Below, piece after piece: positions 49,279 to 60,935 of a stretch of 64,000 nucleotides of DNA. The position numbers and the translations under genes were made by a program. The stretch covers positions 29,021,960 through 29,085,959 of the forward strand of contig NC_069128.1 of assembly GCF_026914265.1 (NCBI RefSeq), in the 5' to 3' direction. How positions within the stretch are numbered: the first letter of the stretch is position 1; the number at the start of each line of letters is the position of its first letter. The stretch comes from Mya arenaria. Lineage: Eukaryota; Mollusca; Bivalvia; Myida; Myidae. The notes under the pieces were generated by a model, which made no database searches, was not told where the DNA came from, and saw only the letters and a program-made list of their open reading frames with translations.

Positions 49279-49743
49279 TTAAAGGGACTGTACACCAGAT
49301 TGGCACCAAAAAAGATTTTTTTCTGTAACGAATCTCAGGACAATTATCTAATAGAGTGTGTTACGCTTTGATATCATAATTGTAAAAAAGTACCAAAATG
49401 TAAAAACAAAAGTTGTGTCGGAGACCGGGTTCAAACCCGTGTAGCCAAAATTGCAGTCCAGCGTCGTATCTACTGAGCTACGAAGGCTTACTCTAATTTG
49501 GTGACATTATTAAGCTATAAACCTACCTCGGTAATATCACGTGATAAAACCGACTAGCCAATCACGCATTAGGAATAAATTCTACCCAGTAATCTTTTTT
49601 GATGAAAAATACGAAATAACTGCAAAACTTGAATATGTGGTACTTCAGTAAGTAAGTTTCAATGCATTGTACACATCGATGCCAATTTTCGACAATTTTC
49701 TTTTTTATCGCTATTTTTATCATACGGAGTACAGCCCCTTTAA
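49279..49743 (-). mobile_element. MITE family M1 with internal tRNA-like module, copy 2
   Basis: Inverted copy of 25472-25966, with the same TTAA-flanked ends (TTAAAGGGACTGTACACC and GGAGTACAGCCCCTTTAA). The tRNA-like part lies at about 49415-49490 and reads, on the minus strand, GTAGCTCAGTAGATACGACG, then CACGGGTTTGAACCCGG. The two copies match over the entire length including the tRNA-like module, so the module moved with the element. Confidence 0.8.
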
Positions 49744-51756
49744 ACGTTACCGTACTGACTTCCTTTTCCCTTATAACAGGATCAAGCTAAGAATACTAAT
49801 TTTTGGATTGGTATCATTTCCGTGGTTTGCTAATTTTGAGGAGTTCAGAGGCGTTTATGATTATCACACGATTATTGGTTTTAGTAAATAAATTGGCTAA
49901 ATGACATAATAAACTTAAGCTTGGTCCACGACAGATGTTACGAGAAATTGGACATAAGAATATATAAATGTAGGAGCTGATTATCAGCAATTTAACGTTA
50001 TATAAGCGGAACTTGTTCACTCCGTATTGAATATGACAAACCACAGATACATTTTTAACCTGTACAGGCATAAGTTCGACAAAAGAGAAAAAATAACGTA
50101 TTTGAATCACATCAGTTTGAATGATATGAATAAGTTTGAATAAAATAGTTTGTCGGGCAAAACCCTTTTTGAAGCTATGAGAAATGTTTAGGGTTTAATA
50201 AGGTTAACAATTTAGGTTACTTTTGTGTTTATATAATACAAATAGTTCATTGCTGTGAGGGCGCTATTGAAATTTATAATGTTGACCGAGACGGCACTAT
50301 TTGAATCAGTGAAATATCAATTTTATTTCACTGAAAAGTCACTATGGGAAAGCATACAATCATAGGAAGTTAAAATGAGAAATACAGGCCCAAATATAAT
50401 AATATTAAGTTAATTAGTTTTTACAAAATATTCACACAAACAACAATTGTATCTAGATCGTCAGTTAAATGTGACACTTTAATATTGAGGTGCTGTTCAT
50501 AACACAGTTTAGATATCATAAGAAAAATGTTCGGGACGGACGCTTATCAATTTTATTGACATAAATACATTCTCATTAAATACACAGAGCCTTGTAAATA
50601 TTCTCCGCTCAATTGTATTATCAATTATTCATGTAAAAATGGTTTGAACATCGATGTAAATAAAACAAAATAACGTTTTGTTCAAAAGAGAAACACATAA
50701 TAAATTCATTTAAATGATAATAACTTGATAAATTAGTTCACCGTTTTACGTTCTTAGCACGCAAATTTTTCTATAATGGTACTCTCAAGGATGCTTTTAA
50801 AACACTTTATGAAATGGTCTTAAACGTGGTTAACAATATCTAATCGATATTAAGCAGGTTTGTTAACTTGATTGCTTCCATTTATATGTTACGAGAGAGC
50901 TCTTAAGTTTCGTTTAAAGTAACGAATTTCCCGAAACCTTTTATTACATTTGTACATGCAAAAATATTAGAGGCAACTCAATTCCAAACGTTAATGTGAT
51001 AAAGAACTTAAAGATGTCAAATGTCTACTTGATGGATTAGGTTTTAGAAAAATATTATGGTAAAATATAACAATGAAACAAAAACACGTTCTTAAACACT
51101 GTAAAATCGACGTATATGAGTTTGATCGTTGAGTGCTGAACCATATACCGTCAATATTACTCATATCATAACCCTAAGTCGATCCTAAATTGAGCGTTGA
51201 CCCTTTTTTGGCGTTGTTGAACTATGTTACGGCACCGATTCTAACTGAGCAGAAAACATCTGTAATATCTTAATTTATAATGTACCTTTTGATATGTATT
51301 TAGCATTTAATCACATAGCAATACCCATTTGAATAATACCAAAATTGTATAGGGTACTCAGGCATCAAAACTTTATAAAATGGCAAATGAGATATGACAG
51401 GACAAGCTTATTTGTAGGTGGGATGCCTAAATTGCCAGTCATGTTAGCAGTTTTCCTTTGACCATGCATAAAACAAATACAGTAAAACTGCAATCGCTCG
51501 AGGTCGCCAGGGACCGAGCCTAAACCTCGAGGAAGCCGATGTTTCGAACGACCCGAGTTTCAATTCTCGACTCTGCTATGAATTTCTTTCAGTGTAGTTT
51601 TAGTTTGAAGTCGTCTGTTTACTAAGACACCGATTGTGTGTCGCGTTGTGGAAATCGCTCATATGTTCAAAGGCTGTCGTATTCCACATGTATACTAAAT
51701 ATAAAATGTGAAAGAAATATTTATAAATGAATAAATAGAAATTTTTATTTTTACCA
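49744..51756. other. Intergenic stretch, no gene seen
   Basis: No supported exon or RNA gene. The patch at about 51500-51575 (CTCGAGGTCGCCAGGG, CCTAAACCTCGAGG) is GC-richer and contains a short imperfect inverted repeat. Confidence 0.45.
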
Positions 51757-51963
51757 AGTTTCAAGTTTCAAAGTTTATTGGCAGATCGGCATAGAATAGC
51801 CTTTGGCCATTAACAACATAAATATGACAAAAACATAAATCAACTTTAAAAAGTAACGGAATAATAATAAATATACATCATGTAATTAAATATGAAAATA
51901 TAAATTGTTAAACACTTAGAAGGAAAAAGCAGAAATTAACAAAAGTTAACATAAGGAGGATTA

Positions 51964-52566
51964 CTATTGTACAAGGAAAGTATTTCTTAAATTCATGGCT
52001 TCTTTAATGTAGATTGCTATCTTAGTTTGTCTTTTGCTTAACATTAGTCGTTTAAACATATTTAAATTTGGCCATGATATATTTCCTAGGTATTTTAAGC
52101 GTAAGAGTCTAAATTTACTACAGCATAATACAAAATGGTATTCATTTTCTATAACATTAGCGTTACAGCATTTGCAAAGTCTGTTTTCTCTTGCAATACC
52201 GGTGTATCTGCCGACTTCAATTTCTAACTTGTGAGCAGACAATCTCATGGAAGAAAAACGTTTGCGTAAATTATCGTTTTCAATTCTATCAAGATATTCT
52301 TCGTATTCAAAATTTGTTTTCAGTGAGCAATATGTTTCTAATTTAGTCATGCTATTTATCGATCCACGCCAATCTTGGATAAACTGGTCACGGAGTCTAG
52401 CTTTTAACAAAGGAAAGTATTCGGCATTTACATCAAAATTATCAGTAAGAAAATTTAATCCTAAATGGTTTATAATAGATTTCATCTTAGTCGCCCAGCA
52501 AGGGCCATTAATATTATTACACTGATCGAGATACATATAATTCATCGGAGAGTCACCATTTTTCAT
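51964..52566 (-). pseudogene. LINE ORF2 C-terminal region
   Basis: A 200-residue open frame follows the reverse transcriptase on the same strand. Near its end it has CKCCNANVIENEYHFVLCC followed by SKFRLLR, the cysteine/histidine-rich C-terminus common in these LINEs. The frame is separated from the RT frame (52649-53623) by a short gap containing a stop; sequence in the gap (GEIPLSV...KERAIKFW-type) still belongs to the same protein. Not an independent gene. Confidence 0.8.
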
Positions 52567-52648
52567 AATCTTTAACCAGAATTTGATTGCCCTTTCCTTG
52601 CAAACGACAGATAATGGTATTTCCCCAAATTCACCGTATACAGCATAG

Positions 52649-53623
52649 TTAGGAGTCTGTTTTTTGACACAAAGTAAATGCTAAAAATTGAACTTGCAGT
52701 TTATCAACTTCTTTAAAATTATAAACTCCCCAGACTTCTGACCCGTATACAAGAATAGGCACAATCATAGTATTGAACAACGATAACTTGGTCTTGACAT
52801 CTAATTTGACTCGATCGAACAAAATCAGGAGACTATTATATGCCCTAAGGGCTTGATCATGTAATATCTTAACAGCACTAGACATATTGCCTGAATACAT
52901 AAAATTAATACCTAAGTACGTAAAATTATCAACAACTTCAATAATCTCATTATTTATAAAGAACTCAATATTTCTATATTGCTTCCTTTTTTCAAATATA
53001 CAAACTTTTGTTTTGTTAACATTAATTTTCAAACCCCATTTGATAGAGTAATGAAAAATAGAGTTAATTTGAGCTTGGAGACTGGCTGCATCAGTAGTAA
53101 AAAGCACAATATCATCAGCAAATAGTATCATATACATAGATAACAGTTCAAGGTCTTTAGTACAGAGTGAGTTGAAATCAATATTTTCATATATATCATT
53201 TATAAATAATATAAATAAAAGGGGAGATAAAGGCTCCCCCTGTTTCAAACCGATTGTAACATCAAACATTTGAGAATAGCTATTGTCTCTAGCTATTTTT
53301 ATACAGGATTGGATGTCGCTATATATACACTTGATCATGTTGGTCATTTTACAGCTGATACCTGATTTAATCAAGTTTACCCATAATGCATCTCTATTAA
53401 CTGTGTCAAAAGCTCTTTGGTAATCTATGAATGCGCACCACAGTTTGGAACCTTTGTTAAGGACTTTTTGTATAGATGCGTGAAGAAGGAAAATTAACTT
53501 AATCCATAACGCATCTCTATTTATCGTATCAAAGGCTCTCTGGTAATCAATAAATACACACCAAAGTTTTGACTTGTTGTTTAATACATTTTGGATAATA
53601 GCGTGTAAAAGAAAAAATGGCAT
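52649..53623 (-). pseudogene. LINE reverse transcriptase with duplicated motif A
   Basis: The 324-residue frame contains FIDYQRAFDT (RT motif A), GLKQGEPLSPLLFILFINDI (motif B region), LFADDIVLF (the catalytic YADD-type box), WGLKINVNKTKV and VDNFTYLGI, and IVPILVYGSEVWG. Residues 5-45 and 46-86 are a tandem duplication of 41 residues (LLHAIIQNVLNN... and LLHASIQKVLNK...), each with a complete FIDYQRAFDT. No working reverse transcriptase is known to need two copies of motif A in tandem, so the product is probably defective. N-terminal parts lie in other frames at 53547-53955. Confidence 0.85.
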
Positions 53624-53955
53624 CAGCTATAGAATGATTATCACGAAAACCAAACTTGCAATCACTAAACTTATTGTTCATTTCACACCAACTATTTATT
53701 CTATTCCTCAAAATTGAAAGAAAATATTTTAGAAGTAACATTAACTAATGTAATACCTCTGCAATTAGCAGGGTCCGATTTATTCCCCTTCTTGAATATT
53801 CGGACAATAGCTCCCTTAGACCAAGATTTAGGGTAAACACAATTGTCATATATATAATTAAAGATAGTACATAAATATGGTGAACTAAAATCATTTGCAT
53901 CTATGAAAAAGTCCGTAACATTATTATCGAAGTCACCTGACTTGTAACGGGACAT
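53547..53955 (-). pseudogene. LINE reverse transcriptase, N-terminal part in shifted frames
   Basis: The frame at 53701-53955 holds YPKSWSKGAIVRIFKKGNKS and DPANCRGITLVNVTSKIFS. The frame at 53547-53741 holds FGFRDNHSIADAIF. These are the 'P..Wk.g.iv.l.KkG', 'NYRGItL' and 'GFR...ST.D.i' blocks before motif A in non-LTR reverse transcriptases. At least two frame changes separate them from 52649-53623. Confidence 0.8.
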
Positions 53956-53991
53956 CAGTTTTATAGTTTTACTAATCTCCTCAATTAGTAT

Positions 53992-54750
53992 TTATTCATT
54001 AGATAACTCGGAATTTTTATGTAAATTCTCATAAAATATGTCCCTTTGTTCTGTATTCCAAACTACTTTATTTTTGTGCACAGAACTATTATCAATTATC
54101 GTATTATGAATATTTATACTAAACGTCATCGGGCAATGATCCGATAACTCGGACAGGTCTAAAATATGCATATAAGTAACAGTCATGATTACAAATTAGA
54201 TAGTCAACCGTTCTGGCAACAGGGTTATTTCTATAAACACCATGGTACGTATATTTTCCCTCCTCTAATCGCCCGTTTAAAATGCACAAATTGTTCTCTT
54301 TACAGAGAGTGAATAATTTTAAACCAAACGCATTACACTGTTTATCGGAGTTTTTACGTACAGGTAAACTATTTACTAATGAATCTTATTCTGGCATGTT
54401 GACATAACGGTCCAGGTGTATCTCTGGGATATAGTCCAGCTGATCACCAGACCGAGAATTTAGGTCTCCGGTCAAGTAAACATTCCCACGGTCACTGTAT
54501 TTACGAATGTCAGAGGATAATTGTTCAAAAAAGTCAAACTGAAATAAAATTGAGTTCGGATTTCTGTAAACTCTTGAATCATGCGGAGGTATATAGCAGA
54601 CTCAATGATAGGAATCTTTTAAAGAGTTAGTAAATTCCTTTTTTAACTTAAACCTTATATATCCTTTATCATTATTCTCAATCAAGTGTAAATGGTCTGA
54701 GTAGCACTTTTTAAAATACACAATAATGCCCCCGCTTGAACGTTTAGCTC
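53992..54750 (-). pseudogene. LINE AP-endonuclease domain, 5' truncated
   Basis: Pieces in order on the minus strand are SGGIIVYFKKCYSDHLHLIE (about 54740-54690), YLTGDLNSRSGDQLDYIPE (about 54480-54425, the GDfN block), RTVDYLICNHDCYLY (about 54210-54170) and LSELSDHCPMTFSI (about 54155-54110, the SDHxP catalytic block). These are late blocks of exonuclease-endonuclease-phosphatase endonucleases. Stops and shifts interrupt them. The domain's first blocks are absent because the element is cut at about 54750. Confidence 0.8.
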
Positions 54751-55440
54751 AAACTCAACTCAATATTCTTTAATTATATCACAGTTTACATTTAAGTAAA
54801 AGCATGTGAAAACGCAATATATATATGTTAACACAGGTATAAATATGTGGGTTAATGGCGGCTTCACAACAGGTTTAGAGTTTATCATTATACAAAATAA
54901 TTAGTAAGTAAGGGGAATGTGGTTAGTTTAAATAGTATTATTATTATTTTTTTTATAGCAAAACAAATTCATTTATTTGAATTAAGATACAATATAATCG
55001 ATATAGTTATGAGATATCAAATGAAAAACTATAAAATACATGATCAGATTCGTTTAAAGTGATTAACTAAGATTTTAACAAAAATTGGTGTTTTCCTTAA
55101 GGTATCCGGGTTCTTACAATTTAAAACTTCACTAAAGTGTAAGACATTAGGTCTTGAGTAAAAACGACTACTTATGTGTTGTTTTCTGGTAGGATTAAAA
55201 AATGGACATGTAAGTAAATAGTGCAGTTCGTCACCGATATCGTTTAGATTACAAAACGTACACTTTCTATTGACATGTGGTACAGCATTCTGTCTCCATC
55301 TACCGACTTCGATAGGGAATTTATAATTACTAGTGCGGAAATGCAAGAATGTAAAACGTAGAGATTTGGGTAGCTTTGCTATTAATGATTGGGCGCGGAC
55401 AATTGAAATATTCATATCCCTCAATGTTAATATTGGATGT
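54751..55440 (-). mobile_element. Second LINE, heavily 5'-truncated copy
   Basis: The 126-residue frame at 55044-55424 (MRDMNISIVRAQSLIAKLPK, later CTFCNLNDIGDELHYLLTCP) is the cysteine-rich C-terminus of a different LINE from the one at 51757-54750. About 290 bp of 3' UTR follow, ending TTGAGTTGAGTTTGAG on the minus strand, a short direct repeat at the junction with the other element. The coding end looks intact, so this copy may be younger. Confidence 0.75.
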
Positions 55441-57225
55441 TTTACAACAAGTTACATGTTTGATATATTAACGATTACTTTTCAGAGGCCTTACTAGGAA
55501 ATTGACACATTAGTGCGGATGACAGTTATCTGCTTGATCGTTAATCTGTAAAATCAAGACTGCTCAGGGATTTTAATTTTACTGAATTTAACATTGAGAT
55601 GCGACGCCCAAAGTTATTCATAAATTATATTACAATTTGTCTCATGACGTTTTAATGTCGCATAATATTTCCTTCTTCTACACTACAAACTTATACTAAA
55701 ACAAGAAAATGATGATTCTAACAAATGTATGATTCATCAAAACCTGTTAACATTTGATCATGTCAAAATTTACTATTATCGGATAATATTTGTCTTGAAT
55801 TGAATGCCTTGATACACTGAGACTTTGTTAATGTTGTCTTGATTAAGCGCAGACATATTTTATATACTATGAGTTATATGAGTTTATATCAAATCTTATT
55901 AACCATTACATATTTGACGAGCTACAATGACAATTGCGGTACCAATACCAGACAATTCAAGACAATATATGCCAGAACTCGCTCAATATCGACCAAACTC
56001 GGCCGTTATAAACAAAACTCGACTTATATGAGTTTCCCCCGTTTTGATTGTTTAACTCGTCCAATATAAGATTTTGAGAAATGGGCCATTTTCATTGGCT
56101 GTCGAAACTTGCCTTATATGAGAAATATGCTGGCAATTACTTTTAAAGGTAGCCATTCTGTTTTCCGACTGAAAAATGAGTGCTTCGTATAAACCTTTTA
56201 GGAATATTTGAACCTATTAAGTAATTGAACCACTTCGTACGGTTGGATATTACAGTTGTATTTAACCCGGTGGATTTGACGGCTATTATGATTTTGTACA
56301 CCGACAAAATGGACGACGAAGGTGAAACATACCAAACATAATATTATGACGTTTTGGCAAACGATTTACGAAATTAAGACGAAACGACATGCTTCCTTAC
56401 AATGTACAGTGCTTTATTCATAAGTATGTGCAATGTCACTTTAAGGATGCATATCAAAATCAAGTCAAGTGTAGAAAAGCAGCCACCCTGAATAAATAAG
56501 GGATTAATACGGCTTCAATGTGCTACGTCGGAAGGCAATATTTTGCTTAAAATGAATACTTAAATCAAAGATAACATTTCTTTTACTACACCATTTTAAT
56601 GAAACAAAGGGCAGTCTATGCTGCTTGCAGAGCACCGCCTTCGTTTTATTACCGGAGTTTGATAAGGTGATTAGTTTCCACAAACACTTTCAAACCTGTC
56701 TCCAAAATAATGTTTTGACAGTGCTCCGTCAGACGGCCGTATTGTGAAAAGGTTTGTCTAAGTGTTTTAAATAACTAAACTCTCAATCAAACTCTGGTAA
56801 AAGACCGAAGGCGTGGCGCTATGTTTCATTTAATATGGTGAGGAAATATTGAAGTTATCTTTGTTTAAAGTCTTCATTCGAAGCAAAATGTTGCTTTCCG
56901 ACGTAGCATTTATGACGCAATTTGTCACGTGGTATACACACACTGTTAATGCGATGTGAGTACTGCAGGCTATTGTGGTTATCTTGAAGGATATACGAAG
57001 ACAGTGCGGTAGTAGACTTTTGATTTGTAAATGAAACTCTTTTGAGCTCTACCTTGCGTGAGCTAAAAGGCTGTTCATCGTGTGGTACTTAGTGACTATA
57101 AAATCATGGAAGGCAATGCAGTTGTTAACACTGACAACGCAACTGTTGTACAAATAATTTCGGCAAATATAAACGGCAGTAAAAAGGCCGTATCTGAATA
57201 AAATTGCTTTGTCCATTAATGATGT
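55441..57225. other. Intergenic stretch, no gene seen
   Basis: No supported exon or RNA gene. A 31-codon frame starting at about 57105 (MEGNAVVNTDNATVVQ...) precedes the recombinase remnant but shows no recognised domain. Confidence 0.4.
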
Positions 57226-58143
57226 TTGTCAAGAAATAAAACCCCATTAATTTTAAAACCAAATGGGATCCAAGCTGTGACAATGTTAAGCAGAAATTGT
57301 GAATTTGACGATTCGGCTTTACCAGCTTCGCCTATAAATGTGGCGCTTTACTTGACATGTTTAATTGATAAAAAAGTTTTCAGGAAGTGTTATTCTTCTA
57401 CTGTGTATGCAATTTAGTGGGCGCATAACATGCGAATCTTATCAAATCCTAAAGAAAATATGTTTGTTAATAATCTTTTAGAGACTTCTAAACGATCGTG
57501 TTCAAATCCTGTATTAAAGAAAGAGCCAGATACCTCAGAAATGTTTATTCAACTTTGTGACAAATATTGTCATGCTAGTGATTTACTTGTTGTCAGAGAT
57601 GTTTGTACATATAATAGTTGTATCATAGACTGGATTTGTTTACGTTATATTAATTAAGATCAGCTAAGGAATCGTTGATGTTCTTATATAAAATTCTGTG
57701 ATTCATATTTTCCTTACAGATTTGGTAATGCAATACAAATTTGGAAAGGAAATTATGCCGCTTGTCCTTATTATTTGTTAAAGAAGTATTTGAAATGAAT
57801 TATCTTGTTAGAACAACTGTTCAGAATACTTCCTCTTTCGACCTTGTTTTCGATCAAAAGCAATTGTAAATTAATAAACAAGGATAAAGCACTCAGTTAT
57901 ACGTAAAAGGGCTCGAGAGTGTTTGGTCGGGCGGCTAAGAGAAGTCGCTGGTACGTTAGAGAAAGGCATGCACTCTTTACGCTCAGGCGGCGCAACAAAG
58001 GCAGGTAACTCGGGAGGGGGGAGGAGGGTTCTGCTCGTTGTTTAAGGAGGCATGGTCGCTGGAAATGCGATTCGGGCAAAGATGGCTATTTTGCAGATTC
58101 TGTTGAACATTCACTGGAAGTGTATCGAGTTTTGGAATTGTAA
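57226..58143 (+). pseudogene. Tyrosine recombinase pseudogene (Crypton/DIRS-like)
   Basis: Blocks occur in the order of a mobile tyrosine recombinase. They are LPASPINVALYLTCLIDKK (about 57320), STVYAI then WAHN separated by an in-frame TAG at 57415-57417, MFVNNLLETSKRSC and VLKKEPDTSEMFIQLCDKY, and VVRDVC then CLRYIN (box I arginine at 57643-57645). A decayed linker (KLINKDKALSYT, about 57865-57900) follows, then GMHSLRSGGATKAGN (box II H-x-x-R at 57971-57982) and RRHGRWKCDSGKDGYFAD (H/W pair and nucleophile tyrosine at 58087-58089). The stop is at 58141. All signature residues of the R-H-R-Y family are present, but the frame breaks at least three times. The part from 57926 is repeated at 59161. 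The exact superfamily (Crypton, DIRS or Ngaro) cannot be settled here. Confidence 0.8.
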
Positions 58144-59160
58144 ACGCACTATTTCAATGCTATTTCTCAGGCCCATTCGTTTTATTTTATACACTAACAA
58201 GTCAGGTGAAAGCATTTTGTTTTGTTTCTCATTCTTAAGATGATTACTTAGGCAGAGCTTAAACTTGAATTTTCTAGCGTTCCGTAGAACAGCGAAGAAA
58301 ATATTGTCTGATGCGGTACAGTTTTATAATGATTAGTTTTATGCACGATATTTTGTACAGGTATGATATTGGCTATTGTTTATTCTACCGAACGACTGTC
58401 TTACAGTGCACATAATTTTATTCAATCATTTTGTACTTTTCATAAATTACATATACACACTCATCTCGTATGTCGGCTAGTTCATTTCTGTCATATTGTT
58501 ATCATATTCAGCAATTGAGGCCCGACGTGGGTACTTGAAACGTTTAACCGGCGGAAAGGGACAAACGGGCACACGTTTCCAGAGTAAAGTCATATTTACA
58601 TCTGTTTTTTCGTGGGCGATTCGAGTCACAGCTGAATATTTTTGTTACATTCGCAACTGGCCCAATTGCTTAGATACAAGAGTATAATTCTATGAGATTC
58701 CATATGCATTTCTGTACAACAAATACATATAAATTACTATTTGTAGCTTGTACATGTCGGTATTGACACAATAACACGCCTGATGAAAGCATTTTTTCTT
58801 GTTTCTTTTAATTAAGATGATTATTTAAGTGGGGCTTAGCCCACCAAAGTGTAGTCTTTGCTGATTTGGTATGTTGTGTACCTCAAGTAAAGTGCCTGTT
58901 ACACCTTGACCCAGTGTGCTCCTAAACGGGGTTCAAAGCTGCACTCTCACAGATTTACCGCTTTGACAACTTTTTAAAAATATTTTTTTTTGAAATGAGC
59001 CATGTTTGCAAATATATTTTATAACCAGTGATATAAGACTGCTGACAAAAGCTCAGATCGAAGATTTTCATATTTTCCTTCGAAAATTAATGTTTTATGA
59101 CTTATCAATTTTGTAATATTTTGTCTGCAGTCTAATATCACTAGTTTCCATGCAATTTTG
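57926..59160 (+). repeat. 1235-bp direct duplication, copy 1
   Basis: Copy 1 runs from GTCGGGCGGCTAAGAG to CATGCAATTTTG and is followed at once by copy 2. All compared stretches are identical. It carries the recombinase C-terminus and, at its right end (58933-59160), a cut MITE M4. TTTG occurs at both breakpoints, consistent with microhomology. Confidence 0.95.
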
Positions 59161-59378
59161 GTCGGGCGGCTAAGAGAAGTCGCTGGTACGTTAGAGAAAG
59201 GCATGCACTCTTTACGCTCAGGCGGCGCAACAAAGGCAGGTAACTCGGGAGGGGGGAGGAGGGTTCTGCTCGTTGTTTAAGGAGGCATGGTCGCTGGAAA
59301 TGCGATTCGGGCAAAGATGGCTATTTTGCAGATTCTGTTGAACATTCACTGGAAGTGTATCGAGTTTTGGAATTGTAA
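59161..59378 (+). pseudogene. Duplicated tyrosine-recombinase C-terminus
   Basis: Identical to 57926-58143. It holds HSLRSGGAT, HGRW and the catalytic-tyrosine block GKDGYFAD without the N-terminal half, so it cannot encode a working enzyme. Its beginning marks the duplication breakpoint. Confidence 0.85.
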
Positions 59379-60395
59379 ACGCACTATTTCAATGCTATTT
59401 CTCAGGCCCATTCGTTTTATTTTATACACTAACAAGTCAGGTGAAAGCATTTTGTTTTGTTTCTCATTCTTAAGATGATTACTTAGGCAGAGCTTAAACT
59501 TGAATTTTCTAGCGTTCCGTAGAACAGCGAAGAAAATATTGTCTGATGCGGTACAGTTTTATAATGATTAGTTTTATGCACGATATTTTGTACAGGTATG
59601 ATATTGGCTATTGTTTATTCTACCGAACGACTGTCTTACAGTGCACATAATTTTATTCAATCATTTTGTACTTTTCATAAATTACATATACACACTCATC
59701 TCGTATGTCGGCTAGTTCATTTCTGTCATATTGTTATCATATTCAGCAATTGAGGCCCGACGTGGGTACTTGAAACGTTTAACCGGCGGAAAGGGACAAA
59801 CGGGCACACGTTTCCAGAGTAAAGTCATATTTACATCTGTTTTTTCGTGGGCGATTCGAGTCACAGCTGAATATTTTTGTTACATTCGCAACTGGCCCAA
59901 TTGCTTAGATACAAGAGTATAATTCTATGAGATTCCATATGCATTTCTGTACAACAAATACATATAAATTACTATTTGTAGCTTGTACATGTCGGTATTG
60001 ACACAATAACACGCCTGATGAAAGCATTTTTTCTTGTTTCTTTTAATTAAGATGATTATTTAAGTGGGGCTTAGCCCACCAAAGTGTAGTCTTTGCTGAT
60101 TTGGTATGTTGTGTACCTCAAGTAAAGTGCCTGTTACACCTTGACCCAGTGTGCTCCTAAACGGGGTTCAAAGCTGCACTCTCACAGATTTACCGCTTTG
60201 ACAACTTTTTAAAAATATTTTTTTTTGAAATGAGCCATGTTTGCAAATATATTTTATAACCAGTGATATAAGACTGCTGACAAAAGCTCAGATCGAAGAT
60301 TTTCATATTTTCCTTCGAAAATTAATGTTTTATGACTTATCAATTTTGTAATATTTTGTCTGCAGTCTAATATCACTAGTTTCCATGCAATTTTG
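59161..60395 (+). repeat. 1235-bp direct duplication, copy 2
   Basis: Second copy of 57926-59160. Here the M4 MITE at the right end is complete (60168-60455), showing that copy 2 keeps the original right flank while copy 1 keeps the original left flank. Confidence 0.95.
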
Positions 60396-60455
60396 CAAAA
60401 AATGGCTCGTTTCTAGAAAAAAAAACCGTTCAATTTATGAGTGTGCAGCTTTAAA
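60168..60455. mobile_element. MITE family M4, copy 2
   Basis: Inverted ends AAAGCTGCACTCTCACAG and TGAGTGTGCAGCTTT bound a 288-bp AT-rich element. It resembles the copy at 44350-44680 mainly in its ends. The right breakpoint of the 1235-bp duplication falls inside it. Confidence 0.8.
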
Positions 60456-60935
60456 TTGTTGATTACATAGCTTGTCCTGATACGTTGCACTGTATTTGTA
60501 AACTGATCATCAACAATGTATGAAAATAAGACGTAATTAGCACACAGGATGTAATACTTAGAGCATAAGTGAAACAACAATTACACTTTTAATGAAACCT
60601 TTAAGTTCAACTTCCGAAACAAGTACACTAACAAGTGATGCTTCAACCCGTCTCTAATTACTTTGTGTTCATTAATGTCTAGTGTCATACTTGATCAGCA
60701 ATTAGTCTGCTTTCCATGTAAATAATAATGACTCATTTGAATTTAACATCAATGAAATCATTTGTTTTTGGATAGATGAAACTAAACCTGGTTATATGCC
60801 TATATATTAAATTGTATCTATATCATTAAGTTCATTCCAAAAGGTAACCTATGCATTGCGAATGTTTCACAGGATAGAAAGTACTTTTGAATATATTTAT
60901 TATCGGATGCCGGATATCGTGTTTGCGATCAATAG

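Larger units (their letters stand above)
51757..54750 (-). mobile_element. 5'-truncated APE-type LINE (non-LTR retrotransposon)
   Basis: Running from high to low coordinates are an AP-endonuclease domain, a reverse transcriptase, a C-terminal cysteine-rich segment and a 3' UTR. The UTR ends in short direct repeats (TTGAAACTTGAAACTTGG on the minus strand). The 5' part of the endonuclease is missing. Several frameshifts show that it is inactive. The terminal repeats and C-terminal CCHC-like segment fit CR1/L2/Jockey-like clades, but the clade was not resolved. It lies head to tail with another LINE fragment at 54751-55440. Confidence 0.85.

Noticed and set aside
52034..52525. Plus-strand frames opposite the LINE
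   Set aside because: Shadows of the minus-strand LINE coding sequence, with no domain of their own.
51964..52566. Independent 200-residue protein gene
   Set aside because: Its order, strand and cysteine-rich end show that it is the C-terminus of the adjacent LINE polyprotein.
58052..58687. Plus-strand frames MVAGNAIRAK... and MLSYSAIEAR..., repeated at 59287-59922
   Set aside because: They recur only because of the 1235-bp duplication. The first overlaps the recombinase C-terminus in another frame; neither shows a domain.
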